A stretch of 64,000 nt of DNA from Jiangella mangrovi. GTDB taxonomy: Bacteria > Actinomycetota > Actinomycetes > Jiangellales > Jiangellaceae. Positions 42,341 to 50,382 of this stretch are shown here, piece by piece. The stretch is from the NCBI RefSeq assembly GCF_014204975.1, contig NZ_JACHMM010000001.1:3658001-3722000 (forward strand). Reading direction: 5' to 3'. Within the stretch, counting starts at the first letter, position 1, and each line of letters opens with the position of its first letter. A model generated the notes under the pieces. It saw only the letters and a list, made by a program, of their open reading frames with translations. It was not told where the DNA came from and ran no database searches. Made by a program: the position numbers and the translations under genes.

Positions 42341-43435
42341 TCAGCCGGGTACCCGCGTAAGGCCCGCACCAGCGGGACCTTGGACATCGGCGTCGGCGGC
42401 GAAGAGCGCGACCTTCAGGACCCCGGTCTCGGACGGACGGGAGAAGACGTCGTAGGCGTCCTGCATCTCGTCGATCCCGAAGCGGTGGGTGACGAGGCCG
42501 GGCAGCGCGAGCCGGCCCGCGGCGAGCATGCGCAGCAGCGACGGCGTCGTGGCCGTGTCGACCAGGCCCGTGGTGATGGTGAGGTCGCGGATCCACGCCG
42601 TCTCGAGGTGCAGGGTCGCCGGCCCGCCGTGGACGCCGACGTTGGCCACGTGGCCGCCGGGCCGGACCTGCTCGACGCAGCTCTCGAACGTCGACGGGAG
42701 CCCGACGGCCTCGACGGCGACGTCGGCGCCGAGCCCGTCCGTCAGGTCCCGCACCCGGCCGAGCACGTCGTCGGCCGTGGGGTCGAGCTGGACGTCCGCG
42801 CCGAAGGCGGCGGCGGCCGCCCGCCGTCCGGGAGCCGGATCGACGACGACGATGTGAGACGGGCTGAACAGCCGGGCCGTGACGACGGCCGCGAGACCGA
42901 TCGGGCCGGCGCCGACGATGACGACGGTGTCGCCCGGCCGGACCGCGCCGGCGAGGACGCCGACCTCGTAGGACGTGGGCAGGATGTCGGCCAGCATGAC
43001 CGCGTCCTCGCTGCTGACGCCGTCGGCCAGCCGGTACACGGACGTGTCGGCGAACGGGACGCGGACCCGCTCGGCCTGCGTGCCGTCGATGCGGTGGCCG
43101 AGGATCCAGCCGCCTCCGCCGAGGCACTGGCCGTAGCGGCCCTCCCGGCAGTACCGGCACCGACCGCAGGCGGAGATGCACGAGACGAGGACGCGGTCGC
43201 CGACGGCGACGGTGCGCACACCGGCTCCGATCTCCTCTACGGCGCCGACGGCCTCGTGACCGAGAACCCGCCCGGGCTCGACGGTGGCGACGTCGCCCTT
43301 CAGGATGTGCAGGTCGGTGCCGCAGATGGTGACGCAGTCGACCCGGACGACGGCGTCGTCCGGGCTCTCGACGACCGGGTCGGGCACGTCCTCCCAGGAT
43401 CGGTGTCCCGGGCCGTGGTAGACCAGCGCTCTCAC
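42341..43435 (-). CDS. Zinc-dependent alcohol dehydrogenase (DevR island)
   Basis: A 364-residue MDR enzyme with GTG start and AGGAGG upstream. Catalytic zinc motifs TICGTDLH and GHEAVG, the structural zinc cysteines CGRCRYCREGRYGQC, and the NAD site GAGPIGLAAV are all intact. Divergent from devS with 20-120 bases between starts. Alcohol dehydrogenases of this type recycle NADH in oxygen-limited actinobacteria; substrate unknown. Confidence 0.93.
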   Translation of the reverse strand: MRALVYHGPGHRSWEDVPDPVVESPDDAVVRVDCVTICGTDLHILKGDVATVEPGRVLGHEAVGAVEEIGAGVRTVAVGDRVLVSCISACGRCRYCREGRYGQCLGGGGWILGHRIDGTQAERVRVPFADTSVYRLADGVSSEDAVMLADILPTSYEVGVLAGAVRPGDTVVIVGAGPIGLAAVVTARLFSPSHIVVVDPAPGRRAAAAAFGADVQLDPTADDVLGRVRDLTDGLGADVAVEAVGLPSTFESCVEQVRPGGHVANVGVHGGPATLHLETAWIRDLTITTGLVDTATTPSLLRMLAAGRLALPGLVTHRFGIDEMQDAYDVFSRPSETGVLKVALFAADADVQGPAGAGLTRVPG

Positions 43436-43519
43436 GATTCCTCCTGACGTGGTGATGGATGCTCTACTTCGACGACACCACCGCGCGGCGGGTCGGCGCA
43501 GAGCCCAACGGCCCGGGCA

Positions 43520-43539
43520 CCCACGACCTCGGTCCCGCG
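43520..43539. promoter_or_regulatory. Possible weak DevR box before devS
   Basis: ACGAC-CTCG-GTCCC keeps a perfect 3' half and a degenerate 5' half of the DevR box. It sits 16 bases ahead of the GTG at 43555 but would be inside the coding region if devS starts at 43459. It could also serve the divergent dehydrogenase. Confidence 0.35.
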
Positions 43540-43554
43540 TGGCACGATCACCTC

Positions 43555-45276
43555 GTGGAGGAGTCCGATCATCTTCTTCCGAAGCTGCCGCTCGACGAGC
43601 TGCTCGCCGAGGTGCAGTCGCGGCTGCAGGCGGTCGTGGCCGCCCGCGACGGCGTGCACGCGCTGCTCGAGGCGGTGGTGTCCATCGGCCGCGAGCTGGA
43701 CCTCGAGACCGCGCTGCGGCGCATCGTCGAGGCGGCGACGGAGCTGGCCGACTGCCGCTACGGCGCGCTCGGCGTCATCGGCGACGACGGACGGCTGGCG
43801 CAGTTCCTCCCGGTGGGCGTCAGCGAGCAGGAGATCGCCCGGATCCACGAGTGGCCGCACGGGCGCGGGCTGCTCGGCCTGCTCATCGCTGAGCCCGAGA
43901 CGCTACGACTGGCCGAGATCAGCGAGCACGCGGCGTCCTACGGCTTCCCCGACGGCCATCCCGCGATGCACAGCTTCCTCGGCGTGCCGATCCGGATCCG
44001 CGACGAGGTCTTCGGCAACCTCTACCTGACCGAGAAGCGCGACGGCCGCGAGTTCGACGAGCAGGACGAGATCATCGTCAAGGCGCTGGCCACGGCGGCC
44101 GGCATCGCCATCGGGAACGCCCGCCTCTACGACGCCACCCGCCGGCGCGAGACCTGGCTCGACGCGTCGGCCGAGGTCACGCAGGCGCTGCTGTCCGGCA
44201 CGGCCTCGGAAGAGGCGCTGCGGCTGATCGCCCGGCACGGGCGTGGCATGGCCGGTGCCGACACCTCGATCATCGTGGTGCCCGAGGAGGGCGGTCGGAT
44301 GCTGCGGGTGCTCGCCGTCGACGGCGTGGACGGCAGCGACGGCGACGGTGACGGCGGCGTGCGCGACATGGCGTTCTCGGCCGAAGGGACGCTGTCGGCG
44401 ACGGTGCTGGCCTCCGGCGAGCCGCGCGCCGTGCCCGAGCTGCGGCGCGACGCCGCGCCCATGCCGGTGCTCGACCGGCTGCCGGACGGGCCGGCGCTGC
44501 TGGTGCCGCTGGGTGCGCCGCCGTCGGTGCGGGCGGTGCTGCTGCTGGCCAAGAGGCGGGGCGCGACCCCGTTCGCCGAGCCGGCGGTGCGCATGCTGCA
44601 CGCGTTCGCGAGCCAGGCCGCCGTCGGGCTCGAGCTGGCCGACGCGCGCAAGGCGGCCGAGGAGCACGGGCTGGTCGACGACCGCGAGCGGATCGCCCGC
44701 GACCTGCACGACGTCATCGTGCAGCGGCTGTTCGCCGGCGCGATGAGCCTGACGGCGACCGCTCGGCTGATCGACCGGCCCGACGTCGCGGCGCGCATCG
44801 AGCACGTCGTCGAGGACCTGGACGCCACGATCCGGCAGATCCGCTCGACGATCTTCGCGCTGCAGACGTCGAAGGAGGATCGCGCGACGACGCTGCGGGG
44901 CCGGCTGGTCACGCTGGTCGAGTCCGCGCGCGAGCAGCTGGGGTTCGCCCCGGGCCTGCAGCTGGTCGGCGAGCTGGACAACGCCGTCCCCGACGACCTC
45001 GCCGAGCAGCTCGTGCCGGTGCTGCAGGAGGCGCTGTCCAACGCGGTGCGGCATGCCCGCGCGACGCGCGTCGACGTGCTGGTGTCCGCCGCCGGGGGCG
45101 TGCTCCTGCTCCAGGTGGCCGACGACGGCGTGGGGCTGCCGGCCGAGCGGCACGAGAGCGGCCTGGCCAACCTCGCGCAGCGGGCCGAGCGGCTCGGCGG
45201 GACGTTCACGGCCGGTCCGGGCCAGGACGGCGGGACGACGGTGCGCTGGGCGGTGCCGCTCGATCAGGAGTCGTGA
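43555..45276 (+). CDS. devS: DevS/DosS-like haem-GAF sensor histidine kinase
   Basis: A 573-residue soluble kinase from GTG 43555 (an in-frame ATG at 43459 would add 32 residues). Two GAF domains (~30-190 and ~205-365) precede HisKA_3 with phospho-acceptor H385 (ARDLHDVIVQR) and a HATPase domain. In GAF-A the segment GFPDGHPAMHSFLGVP aligns with DosS GFPPYHPPMRTFLG, so H135 matches the proximal haem ligand His149 of DosS. Length and domain order match DosS (578 residues). It should sense oxygen, NO or CO through haem and phosphorylate DevR. Unusually it is convergent with devR and their 3' ends overlap by 13 bases. Confidence 0.93.
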   Translation: MEESDHLLPKLPLDELLAEVQSRLQAVVAARDGVHALLEAVVSIGRELDLETALRRIVEAATELADCRYGALGVIGDDGRLAQFLPVGVSEQEIARIHEWPHGRGLLGLLIAEPETLRLAEISEHAASYGFPDGHPAMHSFLGVPIRIRDEVFGNLYLTEKRDGREFDEQDEIIVKALATAAGIAIGNARLYDATRRRETWLDASAEVTQALLSGTASEEALRLIARHGRGMAGADTSIIVVPEEGGRMLRVLAVDGVDGSDGDGDGGVRDMAFSAEGTLSATVLASGEPRAVPELRRDAAPMPVLDRLPDGPALLVPLGAPPSVRAVLLLAKRRGATPFAEPAVRMLHAFASQAAVGLELADARKAAEEHGLVDDRERIARDLHDVIVQRLFAGAMSLTATARLIDRPDVAARIEHVVEDLDATIRQIRSTIFALQTSKEDRATTLRGRLVTLVESAREQLGFAPGLQLVGELDNAVPDDLAEQLVPVLQEALSNAVRHARATRVDVLVSAAGGVLLLQVADDGVGLPAERHESGLANLAQRAERLGGTFTAGPGQDGGTTVRWAVPLDQES

Positions 45277-45926
45277 CGGCTCTCGGCCTTGAGCTGGACG
45301 GCGAGGATGGCGGCCTGCGTGCGACGGTTCATGTGCAGCTTCCCGAGCATGGTCGAGACGTAGTTCTTCACCGTCTTCTCGGCCAGGTACATCCGCTCGC
45401 CGATCTGCCGGTTCGTCAGCCCCTCGCCGATGAGGTCGAAGATCCGCCGCTCCTGGTCGGAGAGGCCGGCCAGCCGGTCCGGCTTGCTGGCGCGGTCGCG
45501 CAGCCGGGCCAGCATGCGCGCGGTGCTGGCGGGATCGAGCAGCGACTGCCCGGCGGCCAGGGCCCGGACCGCGCCGATGAGGTCGGTGCCGTGGACCTGC
45601 TTCAGGACGTACCCGGCGGCGCCGGCCATGACGGCGTCGAAGAGCGCGTCGTCGTCGGCGTAGGACGTGAGCATGAGGCACTGCAGGTCCGGCAGTTGCG
45701 AGCGCATCTCGCGGCAGACGGTGACGCCGTCGCCGTCGGGCAGCCGGACGTCGAGGATCGCGACGTCGGGCCGGAGGGCGGGGATGCGGGCCATGGCCTG
45801 CTCGGCGGTGCCGGCCTCGCCGACGACCTCGATGTCTGATTCGGTCTCGAGCAGGGCCGCGACACCGCGGCGGACCACCTCGTGGTCGTCGAGCAGGAAG
45901 ACCCTGATGGTGCGATCGGTGTCCAC
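45264..45926 (-). CDS. devR: DevR/DosR-like response regulator
   Basis: A 220-residue regulator, GTG start. The receiver domain has D13/D14, phospho-acceptor D59 in ILDVRLPDGDG and TSYADDD; the output domain has LSDQERRIFDLIGEGLTNRQ and AEKTVKNYVS, the latter identical to the DosR DNA-recognition helix. Overall likeness to mycobacterial DosR is high along the whole length. A DevR box is centred 43 bases upstream of the start, so positive autoregulation and a leaderless message are likely. Its partner is devS, encoded tail to tail. Confidence 0.94.
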   Translation of the reverse strand: MDTDRTIRVFLLDDHEVVRRGVAALLETESDIEVVGEAGTAEQAMARIPALRPDVAILDVRLPDGDGVTVCREMRSQLPDLQCLMLTSYADDDALFDAVMAGAAGYVLKQVHGTDLIGAVRALAAGQSLLDPASTARMLARLRDRASKPDRLAGLSDQERRIFDLIGEGLTNRQIGERMYLAEKTVKNYVSTMLGKLHMNRRTQAAILAVQLKAESRHDS

Positions 45927-45959
45927 GCCGCCGACTGTAGTGGCCGTTCGGCTGCGCGG

Positions 45960-45979
45960 GCGGGGACCAAAGTCCCGTC
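45960..45979. promoter_or_regulatory. DevR/DosR box proximal to devR
   Basis: Core GGGAC-CAAA-GTCCC (45963-45976) is a perfect palindrome in its arms. Its centre is 43.5 bases from the devR start codon, where an activator would overlap the -35 region of a leaderless transcript. Confidence 0.85.
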
Positions 45980-45981
45980 CC

Positions 45982-46001
45982 GGGCGGACCCGAGTCCTCT
46001 A
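45982..46001. promoter_or_regulatory. Middle DevR-like box in the divergent region
   Basis: CGGAC-CCGA-GTCCT (45985-45998) keeps GGAC/GTCC arms. It lies 22 bases from the box on its left and 28 from the box on its right, near whole turns of the helix. Confidence 0.6.
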
Positions 46002-46009
46002 CGTCCGCC

Positions 46010-46029
46010 GACGGGACCTTGGTCCCTGG
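46010..46029. promoter_or_regulatory. DevR/DosR box proximal to the PNPOx-like gene
   Basis: Core GGGAC-CTTG-GTCCC (46013-46026) with perfect arms. Its centre is 42.5 bases upstream of the GTG at 46062, a mirror image of the devR side. Confidence 0.85.
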
Positions 46030-46061
46030 CAGGGGTGCCCCGGCGCGCGGACCGTGGTGCT

Positions 46062-46496
46062 GTGGACGCACTGACCCTGAGTGACTTCGACGGGCTGGAG
46101 AAGCTGGACCGGCCCGCCTGCTACAGGCTGCTGCGGACCGTGCCGATCGGCCGGATCGTCTTCACCGAGGCGGCGCTGCCGGCCATCCAGCCGGTCAACT
46201 TCGCCCTGGACGGCGACGACGTCGTCATCCGCACGAGCTCCGGCTCCAAGCTGGCCGCCGCGACGCGGTCCGCCGTCGTCGCCTTCGAGGCCGACGACTA
46301 TGCCGACGCCAGCATGACCGGCTGGTCGGTGGTGATCGTGGGCCGCTCCGACGTCGTCACCGACGAGGCCGAGCGCCGCCACCTCGACGGGCTCGGCCTG
46401 ACGCCGTGGGCGCTGGGGGAGCGGCCGTACTACATCCGCGTCCGGCCCGAGATCGTGCGCGGCCGGCGCATCCGCACCCGGCCGCCGGCGCTCTGA
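46062..46496 (+). CDS. Pyridoxamine 5'-phosphate oxidase family (FMN/F420-binding) protein
   Basis: A 144-residue split-barrel protein. The segment PIGRIVFTEAALPAIQPVNFAL is the flavin/F420-binding entrance typical of small actinobacterial PNPOx-like proteins. The GTG at 46062 has no ribosome site and would be a leaderless start fitting the DevR box position. Small PNPOx proteins are frequent DosR targets in actinobacteria. Likely an oxidoreductase using F420 or FMN; not true pyridoxine synthesis. Confidence 0.85.
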   Translation: MDALTLSDFDGLEKLDRPACYRLLRTVPIGRIVFTEAALPAIQPVNFALDGDDVVIRTSSGSKLAAATRSAVVAFEADDYADASMTGWSVVIVGRSDVVTDEAERRHLDGLGLTPWALGERPYYIRVRPEIVRGRRIRTRPPAL

Positions 46497-46514
46497 CGAC
46501 CGAGGTCATCCGCC

Positions 46515-46534
46515 GCCAGGACCTATGTCCCGGA
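46515..46534. promoter_or_regulatory. DevR/DosR box before doxX
   Basis: AGGAC-CTAT-GTCCC (46518-46531), one mismatch in the arms. It lies 99-118 bases upstream of the chosen doxX start at 46633. An ATG inside the box (46525) is in frame but was rejected as start. Confidence 0.75.
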
Positions 46535-46632
46535 CGCCGACGACCTTCGACAGCAGCGCCGGACCGGCCCGGAGCGGTGAACTGGAACCAGCCGCCGGAC
46601 CCGCCGGCGACACTTCCGGAAAGGCAAGGACG

Positions 46633-47208
46633 ATGACCACGTCCAGCAGCCATGACGTGCCGATCAGGACCATCGGGCCGGACCTCGCCGAGCCCACTGC
46701 CGGCACCGGAACCCCCGACGTTCGCCCCGTGGCTCTTCAGTACGTGCTGGCCGCCCTGCGGTTCGCGCTCGGCTGGACCTTCCTGTGGGCGTTCCTCGAC
46801 AAGACGTTCGGCCTCGGCTACGCGACCCCGAGCGAGAACGCCTGGATCGACGGCGGCAGCCCCACCACCGGGTACCTGTCCGGCGTCGAGGGCCCGTTCA
46901 AAGACTTCTTCACCAACCTGGCCGGGAACACCTGGGTGGACTGGCTGTTCATGATCGGCCTGCTCGGCATCGGGCTGGCGCTGATCCTCGGCATCGGGAT
47001 GCGCGTCGCCGCCGTCGCCGGCGTGCTGATGCTCGCCATGATGTACATGGCCTCGCTGCCGCTGGAGACCAACCCGTTCCTCGACGAGCACATCACCGAG
47101 GCGCTCATGATCGTGGTCCTGGCGCTGACGTTCTCGGGCCGGTACCTCGGGCTGGGCCGCGTCTGGGAGCGGATCCCGTTCGTGCAGAAGAACCGCTGGC
47201 TCATCTGA
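46633..47208 (+). CDS. DoxX/thiosulfate:quinone oxidoreductase-like membrane protein
   Basis: A 191-residue membrane protein with four helices; motif region FALGWTFLWAFLDKTFGLGYATP and a loop W-I-D-G-GSPTTGYL are typical of the large DoxX subfamily. The ATG at 46633 has AAGGAC upstream. DoxX proteins take part in thiosulfate oxidation or thiol-stress repair with quinones; in DosR regulons they probably feed electrons to the quinone pool. It follows the PNPOx-like gene and has its own DevR box. A terminator hairpin follows. Confidence 0.9.
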   Translation: MTTSSSHDVPIRTIGPDLAEPTAGTGTPDVRPVALQYVLAALRFALGWTFLWAFLDKTFGLGYATPSENAWIDGGSPTTGYLSGVEGPFKDFFTNLAGNTWVDWLFMIGLLGIGLALILGIGMRVAAVAGVLMLAMMYMASLPLETNPFLDEHITEALMIVVLALTFSGRYLGLGRVWERIPFVQKNRWLI

Positions 47209-47233
47209 GCCCCGAGCCCCCATCACCGGCTGG

Positions 47234-47261
47234 CGCCGGGCCCGCCACCCCGGGCCCGGCG
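47234..47261. terminator. Bidirectional terminator hairpin after doxX
   Basis: An 11-bp all-GC stem (47234-47244 with 47251-47261) and 6-base loop between convergent genes. Confidence 0.75.
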
Positions 47262-47287
47262 TCGACGTCTGTCCGCACCCGGCCCGG

Positions 47288-47971
47288 TCAGGTGCCGCTG
47301 ACGGTCGTGGCCGTCCAGCCGCCGGCCCAGGGGCGCCAGCTGGGTGTACCGGCCTGTGCTGCCCGTTGCGCGTCGAATGCGAGCCTGGGATCACCGGTTT
47401 GGAGCGCGGTCCAGTAGCGCCGGGAATCGGCGACGAACTCGCCGAGGTCCTGCTCGCTGCCGTCGGCGCGGTGGACGCTGAGGTCGTTGAAGGACACCGT
47501 GCCCTCGATGCAGTAGCCCCGGGTGTCGTCGCCGTCGCCGTCGCCGCACTCGTTGAACCAGTAGAACGTGTGCGCGGCGGGCGTGGCGCGCAGGTCGACG
47601 CGCAGACTCGGGGACGGCGGCCAGCCAGTGGTGAGTTCCGGGTCGTCGAGGAAGCGCCAGCCGTAGATCGACCCGCCCCACGAAAGCGACGCGAAGAACG
47701 CCTCGACGGCGTCCAGCCCTGCCAGCGGGATCGCGGGCTCCCGGTCCAGGCCCTCGAGCCGATGGAGGCGCAGGACGACGTCGACGGTGCCGGGGTCGTG
47801 CAGGCGCAGGATCCGGCGCCGGTCGGGACCGAGGGGGCCGTCTTCGGGCATCGCGAGCACGTGCAGCAGCACGTCGACGGCCGCGTGGTCGACGGCCGGC
47901 CGCAACCCCAGCACGTCGGCCTCGTTGAGGGCGTGGTCGATACCCTCACGCCACTCCGCGTCCCACCTCAT
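47288..47971 (-). CDS. Hypothetical protein
   Basis: A 227-residue soluble protein that I do not recognise. The N-terminal third is helical and acidic; the middle has a beta-rich region with GGSIYGWRFLDDPE and FYWFNECGDGDGDDT, suggesting a metal- or ligand-binding loop. No signal peptide and no membrane helix. It lies between the DevR island and the cold-shock gene, co-directional with the latter, 36 bases apart. Coding potential is good (full-length, typical third-position GC). Confidence 0.6.
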   Translation of the reverse strand: MRWDAEWREGIDHALNEADVLGLRPAVDHAAVDVLLHVLAMPEDGPLGPDRRRILRLHDPGTVDVVLRLHRLEGLDREPAIPLAGLDAVEAFFASLSWGGSIYGWRFLDDPELTTGWPPSPSLRVDLRATPAAHTFYWFNECGDGDGDDTRGYCIEGTVSFNDLSVHRADGSEQDLGEFVADSRRYWTALQTGDPRLAFDAQRAAQAGTPSWRPWAGGWTATTVSGT

Positions 47972-48007
47972 GGCGTCATCGTCGCACCCGGTCGGGTGGC
48001 GAGCGGG

Positions 48008-48250
48008 TCAGGCGGTCCGGCGGCGGGTGTCGGGCAGCTTGCGGACGACGGTGGCGCGGTAGCGGAAACTGTCCTGCTGCGCCTGCTCGTACGAGAACTC
48101 GACGCGGTCGCCGGCGGCGAGCTCGCGGAAGCCGTCCATCGCGATGACGCTGAAGTGCACCCACGTGTCCGTGCCGTCGGGAATGTCCGGCGAACTGATG
48201 GCCCCCCAACCCTTGTCCGCGCGGAAGAACTTCACCGTTCCGATCGCCAT
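48008..48250 (-). CDS. Cold-shock domain protein (divergent CspA type)
   Basis: An 80-residue protein with the CSD fold. It opens with AIGTVKFFRADKGWGAI; the RNP1 motif reads KGWGAI rather than KGFGFI and RNP2 reads VHFSVIAMDG, so the aromatic face is reduced. A ~15-residue basic tail follows (RKLPDTRRRTA). Likely a nucleic-acid-binding chaperone, but with altered binding compared with standard CspA. Confidence 0.88.
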   Translation of the reverse strand: MAIGTVKFFRADKGWGAISSPDIPDGTDTWVHFSVIAMDGFRELAAGDRVEFSYEQAQQDSFRYRATVVRKLPDTRRRTA

Positions 48251-48352
48251 GCGCACAGCTTTCCACGCATGGGTCGTCGCTATACATCGCATCCCGCTAA
48301 GGAGCCGTGAAGATTGGGTACGGGCACCGGTGCCGGAAGCGGAGGTCCACAC

Positions 48353-48790
48353 GTGCCAGCCGAATCCACCGACGACGACCTGCCGGTCCTCGACTCGCTC
48401 GACGAGGTCCTGAGGGCGGTCGGCGAGCATCCCGGGCTGCTCGTGCGGTACTCGAGGGGGCCGGCGCGGGACGAGAAGGACGGGCCGAGTCGTGACTACG
48501 AGGCCGGGGTGGAGCTCCCGGGCTGGTCGGTCACGACGCTGGAGCCCGAGCCGTGGTGGCCGCGGCCGCCGGCCGACTGGGTCGCCCGGCGGCTGTGCAA
48601 GTACGACGAGCTCGACGAGGACGACCGGTTCGCCTGGCTGCTCACCGGCCGCGTCGTCGGGCAGGGGCCGGACCACGAGCCGCTGGTCACCGACATCGAC
48701 CCCGTCGCCCGGGTCGGCCGCCGCGCCTTGGCCGAGGCGCGGCGGCGCTACGAGGACCGTTTCGACGTCGGCCAGGGATCGACCGACTGA
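48353..48790 (+). CDS. DUF6098 family protein
   Basis: A 145-residue protein starting at GTG 48353, which has GGAGG seven bases ahead; an upstream start at 48314 lacks this. Sequence features are LDSLDEVLRAVGEHPGLLVRYSRGP, an ELPGWSV motif and PEPWW-x(8)-WVARRL. The family is widespread in actinobacteria near stress genes, without known function. GGGTAC at 48316-48321 may be part of a SigB-type promoter, but the -35 is poor. Confidence 0.78.
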   Translation: MPAESTDDDLPVLDSLDEVLRAVGEHPGLLVRYSRGPARDEKDGPSRDYEAGVELPGWSVTTLEPEPWWPRPPADWVARRLCKYDELDEDDRFAWLLTGRVVGQGPDHEPLVTDIDPVARVGRRALAEARRRYEDRFDVGQGSTD

Positions 48791-48828
48791 CGGCGACCGA
48801 CTGACGGCGACGGCGCCCGCCCACCCCG

Positions 48829-49626
48829 TCAGGCGGCGCCGAGCTCGCCGATGCTCGCCCGCAGTTGGGTCAGGATCCGGTGCAGCAGCCGCGACACCTG
48901 CATCTGCGTCACCCCGATCTCGGCGCCGATCTCCTGCTGCGTCATCCCGAGGAAGAAGCGCAGGTAGACGATGTGCGCGTCGCGGCGGGGGAGCGAGCGG
49001 CACGCCGCCGTCAGCAGCACCGTCGCCTCCGAGCGGTCGTAGCCCGCGTCCCAGCCGCCCAGCGTGTCGCCGAGCGTCGTGCCGGTCGCCCCGTCGGCGT
49101 CGGCCGCCGGCTGGTCGATCGAGAGCGCGGAGTAGTGGTCGCCGGAGCGCTCCGCCTCGCGGACGTCCTCGACGGGGGCGCCGAGGTGGTCGGCGAGATC
49201 CGCCGCCGAGGGCGCCGAACCGAGCCGCTGGTGCAGGTCGTCCGACGCCGAGGTCATGGCCGCGCGCAGCTCCTGGATCCGCCGCGGCGGCCGGACCGCC
49301 CAGGCGTGGTCGCGGAAGTAGCGCTTGACCTCGCCGAGGATGGTCGGCACGGCGAAGGAGACGAAGTCGTGGCCGCGATCGGGGTCGAACCGCCGGGCGG
49401 CGGCGACCAGGCCCAGGTAGGCGACCTGTCGCAGCTCGTCGGCGTCGACGCCGCGGCCGCCGTAGCGCCGGGCGATGGACTCGGCGATCCCGAGGTTGCC
49501 GAGCACCACCTGATCGAGGAGCCGGCGTCGCTCCGGGTCGTCGGCGCGCGCTGCGGCGCGAAGGAGACCGGCGGTCCGGTCGTCGTGGTCAGCGTGGTCC
49601 TGGGCGTGCGGGGCGAGGCTGGTCAT
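48829..49626 (-). CDS. SigB/SigF-family RNA polymerase sigma factor
   Basis: A 265-residue sigma factor of the SigB/SigF/SigH stress group: region 2 (LGNLGIAESIARRYGGRGVD, ADELRQVAYLGLVAAARRFD, FVSFAVPTILGEVKRYFRD), region 3 and region 4 (LGMTQQEIGAEIGVTQMQVSRLL). The ATG at 49626 has GGAGG upstream; an in-frame ATG at 49659 is less likely. A fitting SigB-type promoter sits in its own upstream region, so autoregulation is expected. No anti-sigma factor gene is adjacent, so control may come from elsewhere. Confidence 0.92.
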   Translation of the reverse strand: MTSLAPHAQDHADHDDRTAGLLRAAARADDPERRRLLDQVVLGNLGIAESIARRYGGRGVDADELRQVAYLGLVAAARRFDPDRGHDFVSFAVPTILGEVKRYFRDHAWAVRPPRRIQELRAAMTSASDDLHQRLGSAPSAADLADHLGAPVEDVREAERSGDHYSALSIDQPAADADGATGTTLGDTLGGWDAGYDRSEATVLLTAACRSLPRRDAHIVYLRFFLGMTQQEIGAEIGVTQMQVSRLLHRILTQLRASIGELGAA

Positions 49627-49691
49627 GCTCACACCTCCGAGAGGGTCGGGGTGTGGCACTCTTCTGAACCACGAACGACGGTGACCGGGAC

Positions 49692-49716
49692 GTACCCGGC
49701 TGCGGTGTTCTCATCC
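49692..49716 (-). promoter_or_regulatory. SigB-type promoter of the sigma-factor gene
   Basis: Minus strand GGAT (49716-49713), 15-base spacer, GGGTAC (49697-49692); 65 bases upstream of the ATG. Confidence 0.6.
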
Positions 49717-49761
49717 CCTCTCATTTCCCGCCGGTTGTCAAGGCCGCCTCGCCGTGCGGCG

Positions 49762-50382
49762 TCAGCGGACGTCGTCGTCGAGGGTGGCGCGGACGCAGAC
49801 GGCCGTGAGGCGGGGGAGGTCCGCCGCCGGCACGAGCCCCGCCAGCCCCTTCGGCGACGACGGCAGCTTCAGCAGCCGGGCGCCCTGCGCCGCGCGGTCG
49901 TCGACGTAGGGGGCGACGTCGGTCCAGACGCCCTGGACCTCGCGGCAGAAGATCGCCGCACCCGTGGGGCCGATGCCCGGCACGTCCTGCAGCCGCTTCT
50001 CCAGCTCGGCGACCGACCCGGCGTCGTCGTGCAGGCGACGCAGGTCGCCCCGGTACCGCTCGAGCAGCAGCTGCGCGCCGTCGCCGAGCATCGTCGCGGT
50101 GCGCTCGTCGTAGCGGCGGTAGTGGCCGCGGCCGAGCGCGTCGACGCGCTGCTGCCAGGTCGCGTCGGCCATGCGCCGGGGTGTGCGGAACCCGGCGCGG
50201 GACAGCTCGCGAGCCGCGGCGGCGGCGATGCCGGCGTCGATGCGGGCGGACAGCAGGACCGCGAGGACCAGCAGCCGGTACAGCGGCGACGGCGTGTCGG
50301 CGAGCCGGATGCCGGCCTGCTGGGCGAACGTCCGGCCGTGCTGCCGCAGCAGCTCGGCGACCCGCTCGTCGCGGCCGGTCAC
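49762..50382 (-). CDS. HhH-GPD (endonuclease III-like) DNA repair protein
   Basis: A 206-residue protein. The helix-hairpin-helix is LQDVPGIGPTGAAIFC (~140-155) and the conserved Asp would lie in PYVDDRA (~170). There are no C-terminal cysteines of an EndoIII [4Fe-4S] cluster. It is the third gene of an operon whose genes overlap by four bases (GTGA at 50379-50382). Stand-alone EndoIII-like proteins without FeS are common in actinobacteria; base specificity unknown. Confidence 0.8.
   Translation of the reverse strand: MTGRDERVAELLRQHGRTFAQQAGIRLADTPSPLYRLLVLAVLLSARIDAGIAAAAARELSRAGFRTPRRMADATWQQRVDALGRGHYRRYDERTATMLGDGAQLLLERYRGDLRRLHDDAGSVAELEKRLQDVPGIGPTGAAIFCREVQGVWTDVAPYVDDRAAQGARLLKLPSSPKGLAGLVPAADLPRLTAVCVRATLDDDVR

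Noticed and set aside
46525-46632. Upstream ATG start for doxX
   Set aside because: The ATG lies inside a DevR box and lacks a ribosome site; the added residues are low-complexity and not typical of DoxX.
48316-48321. SigB-type promoter before DUF6098
   Set aside because: GGGTAC is present, but the -35 position reads GCTA, so it was left as a remark only.
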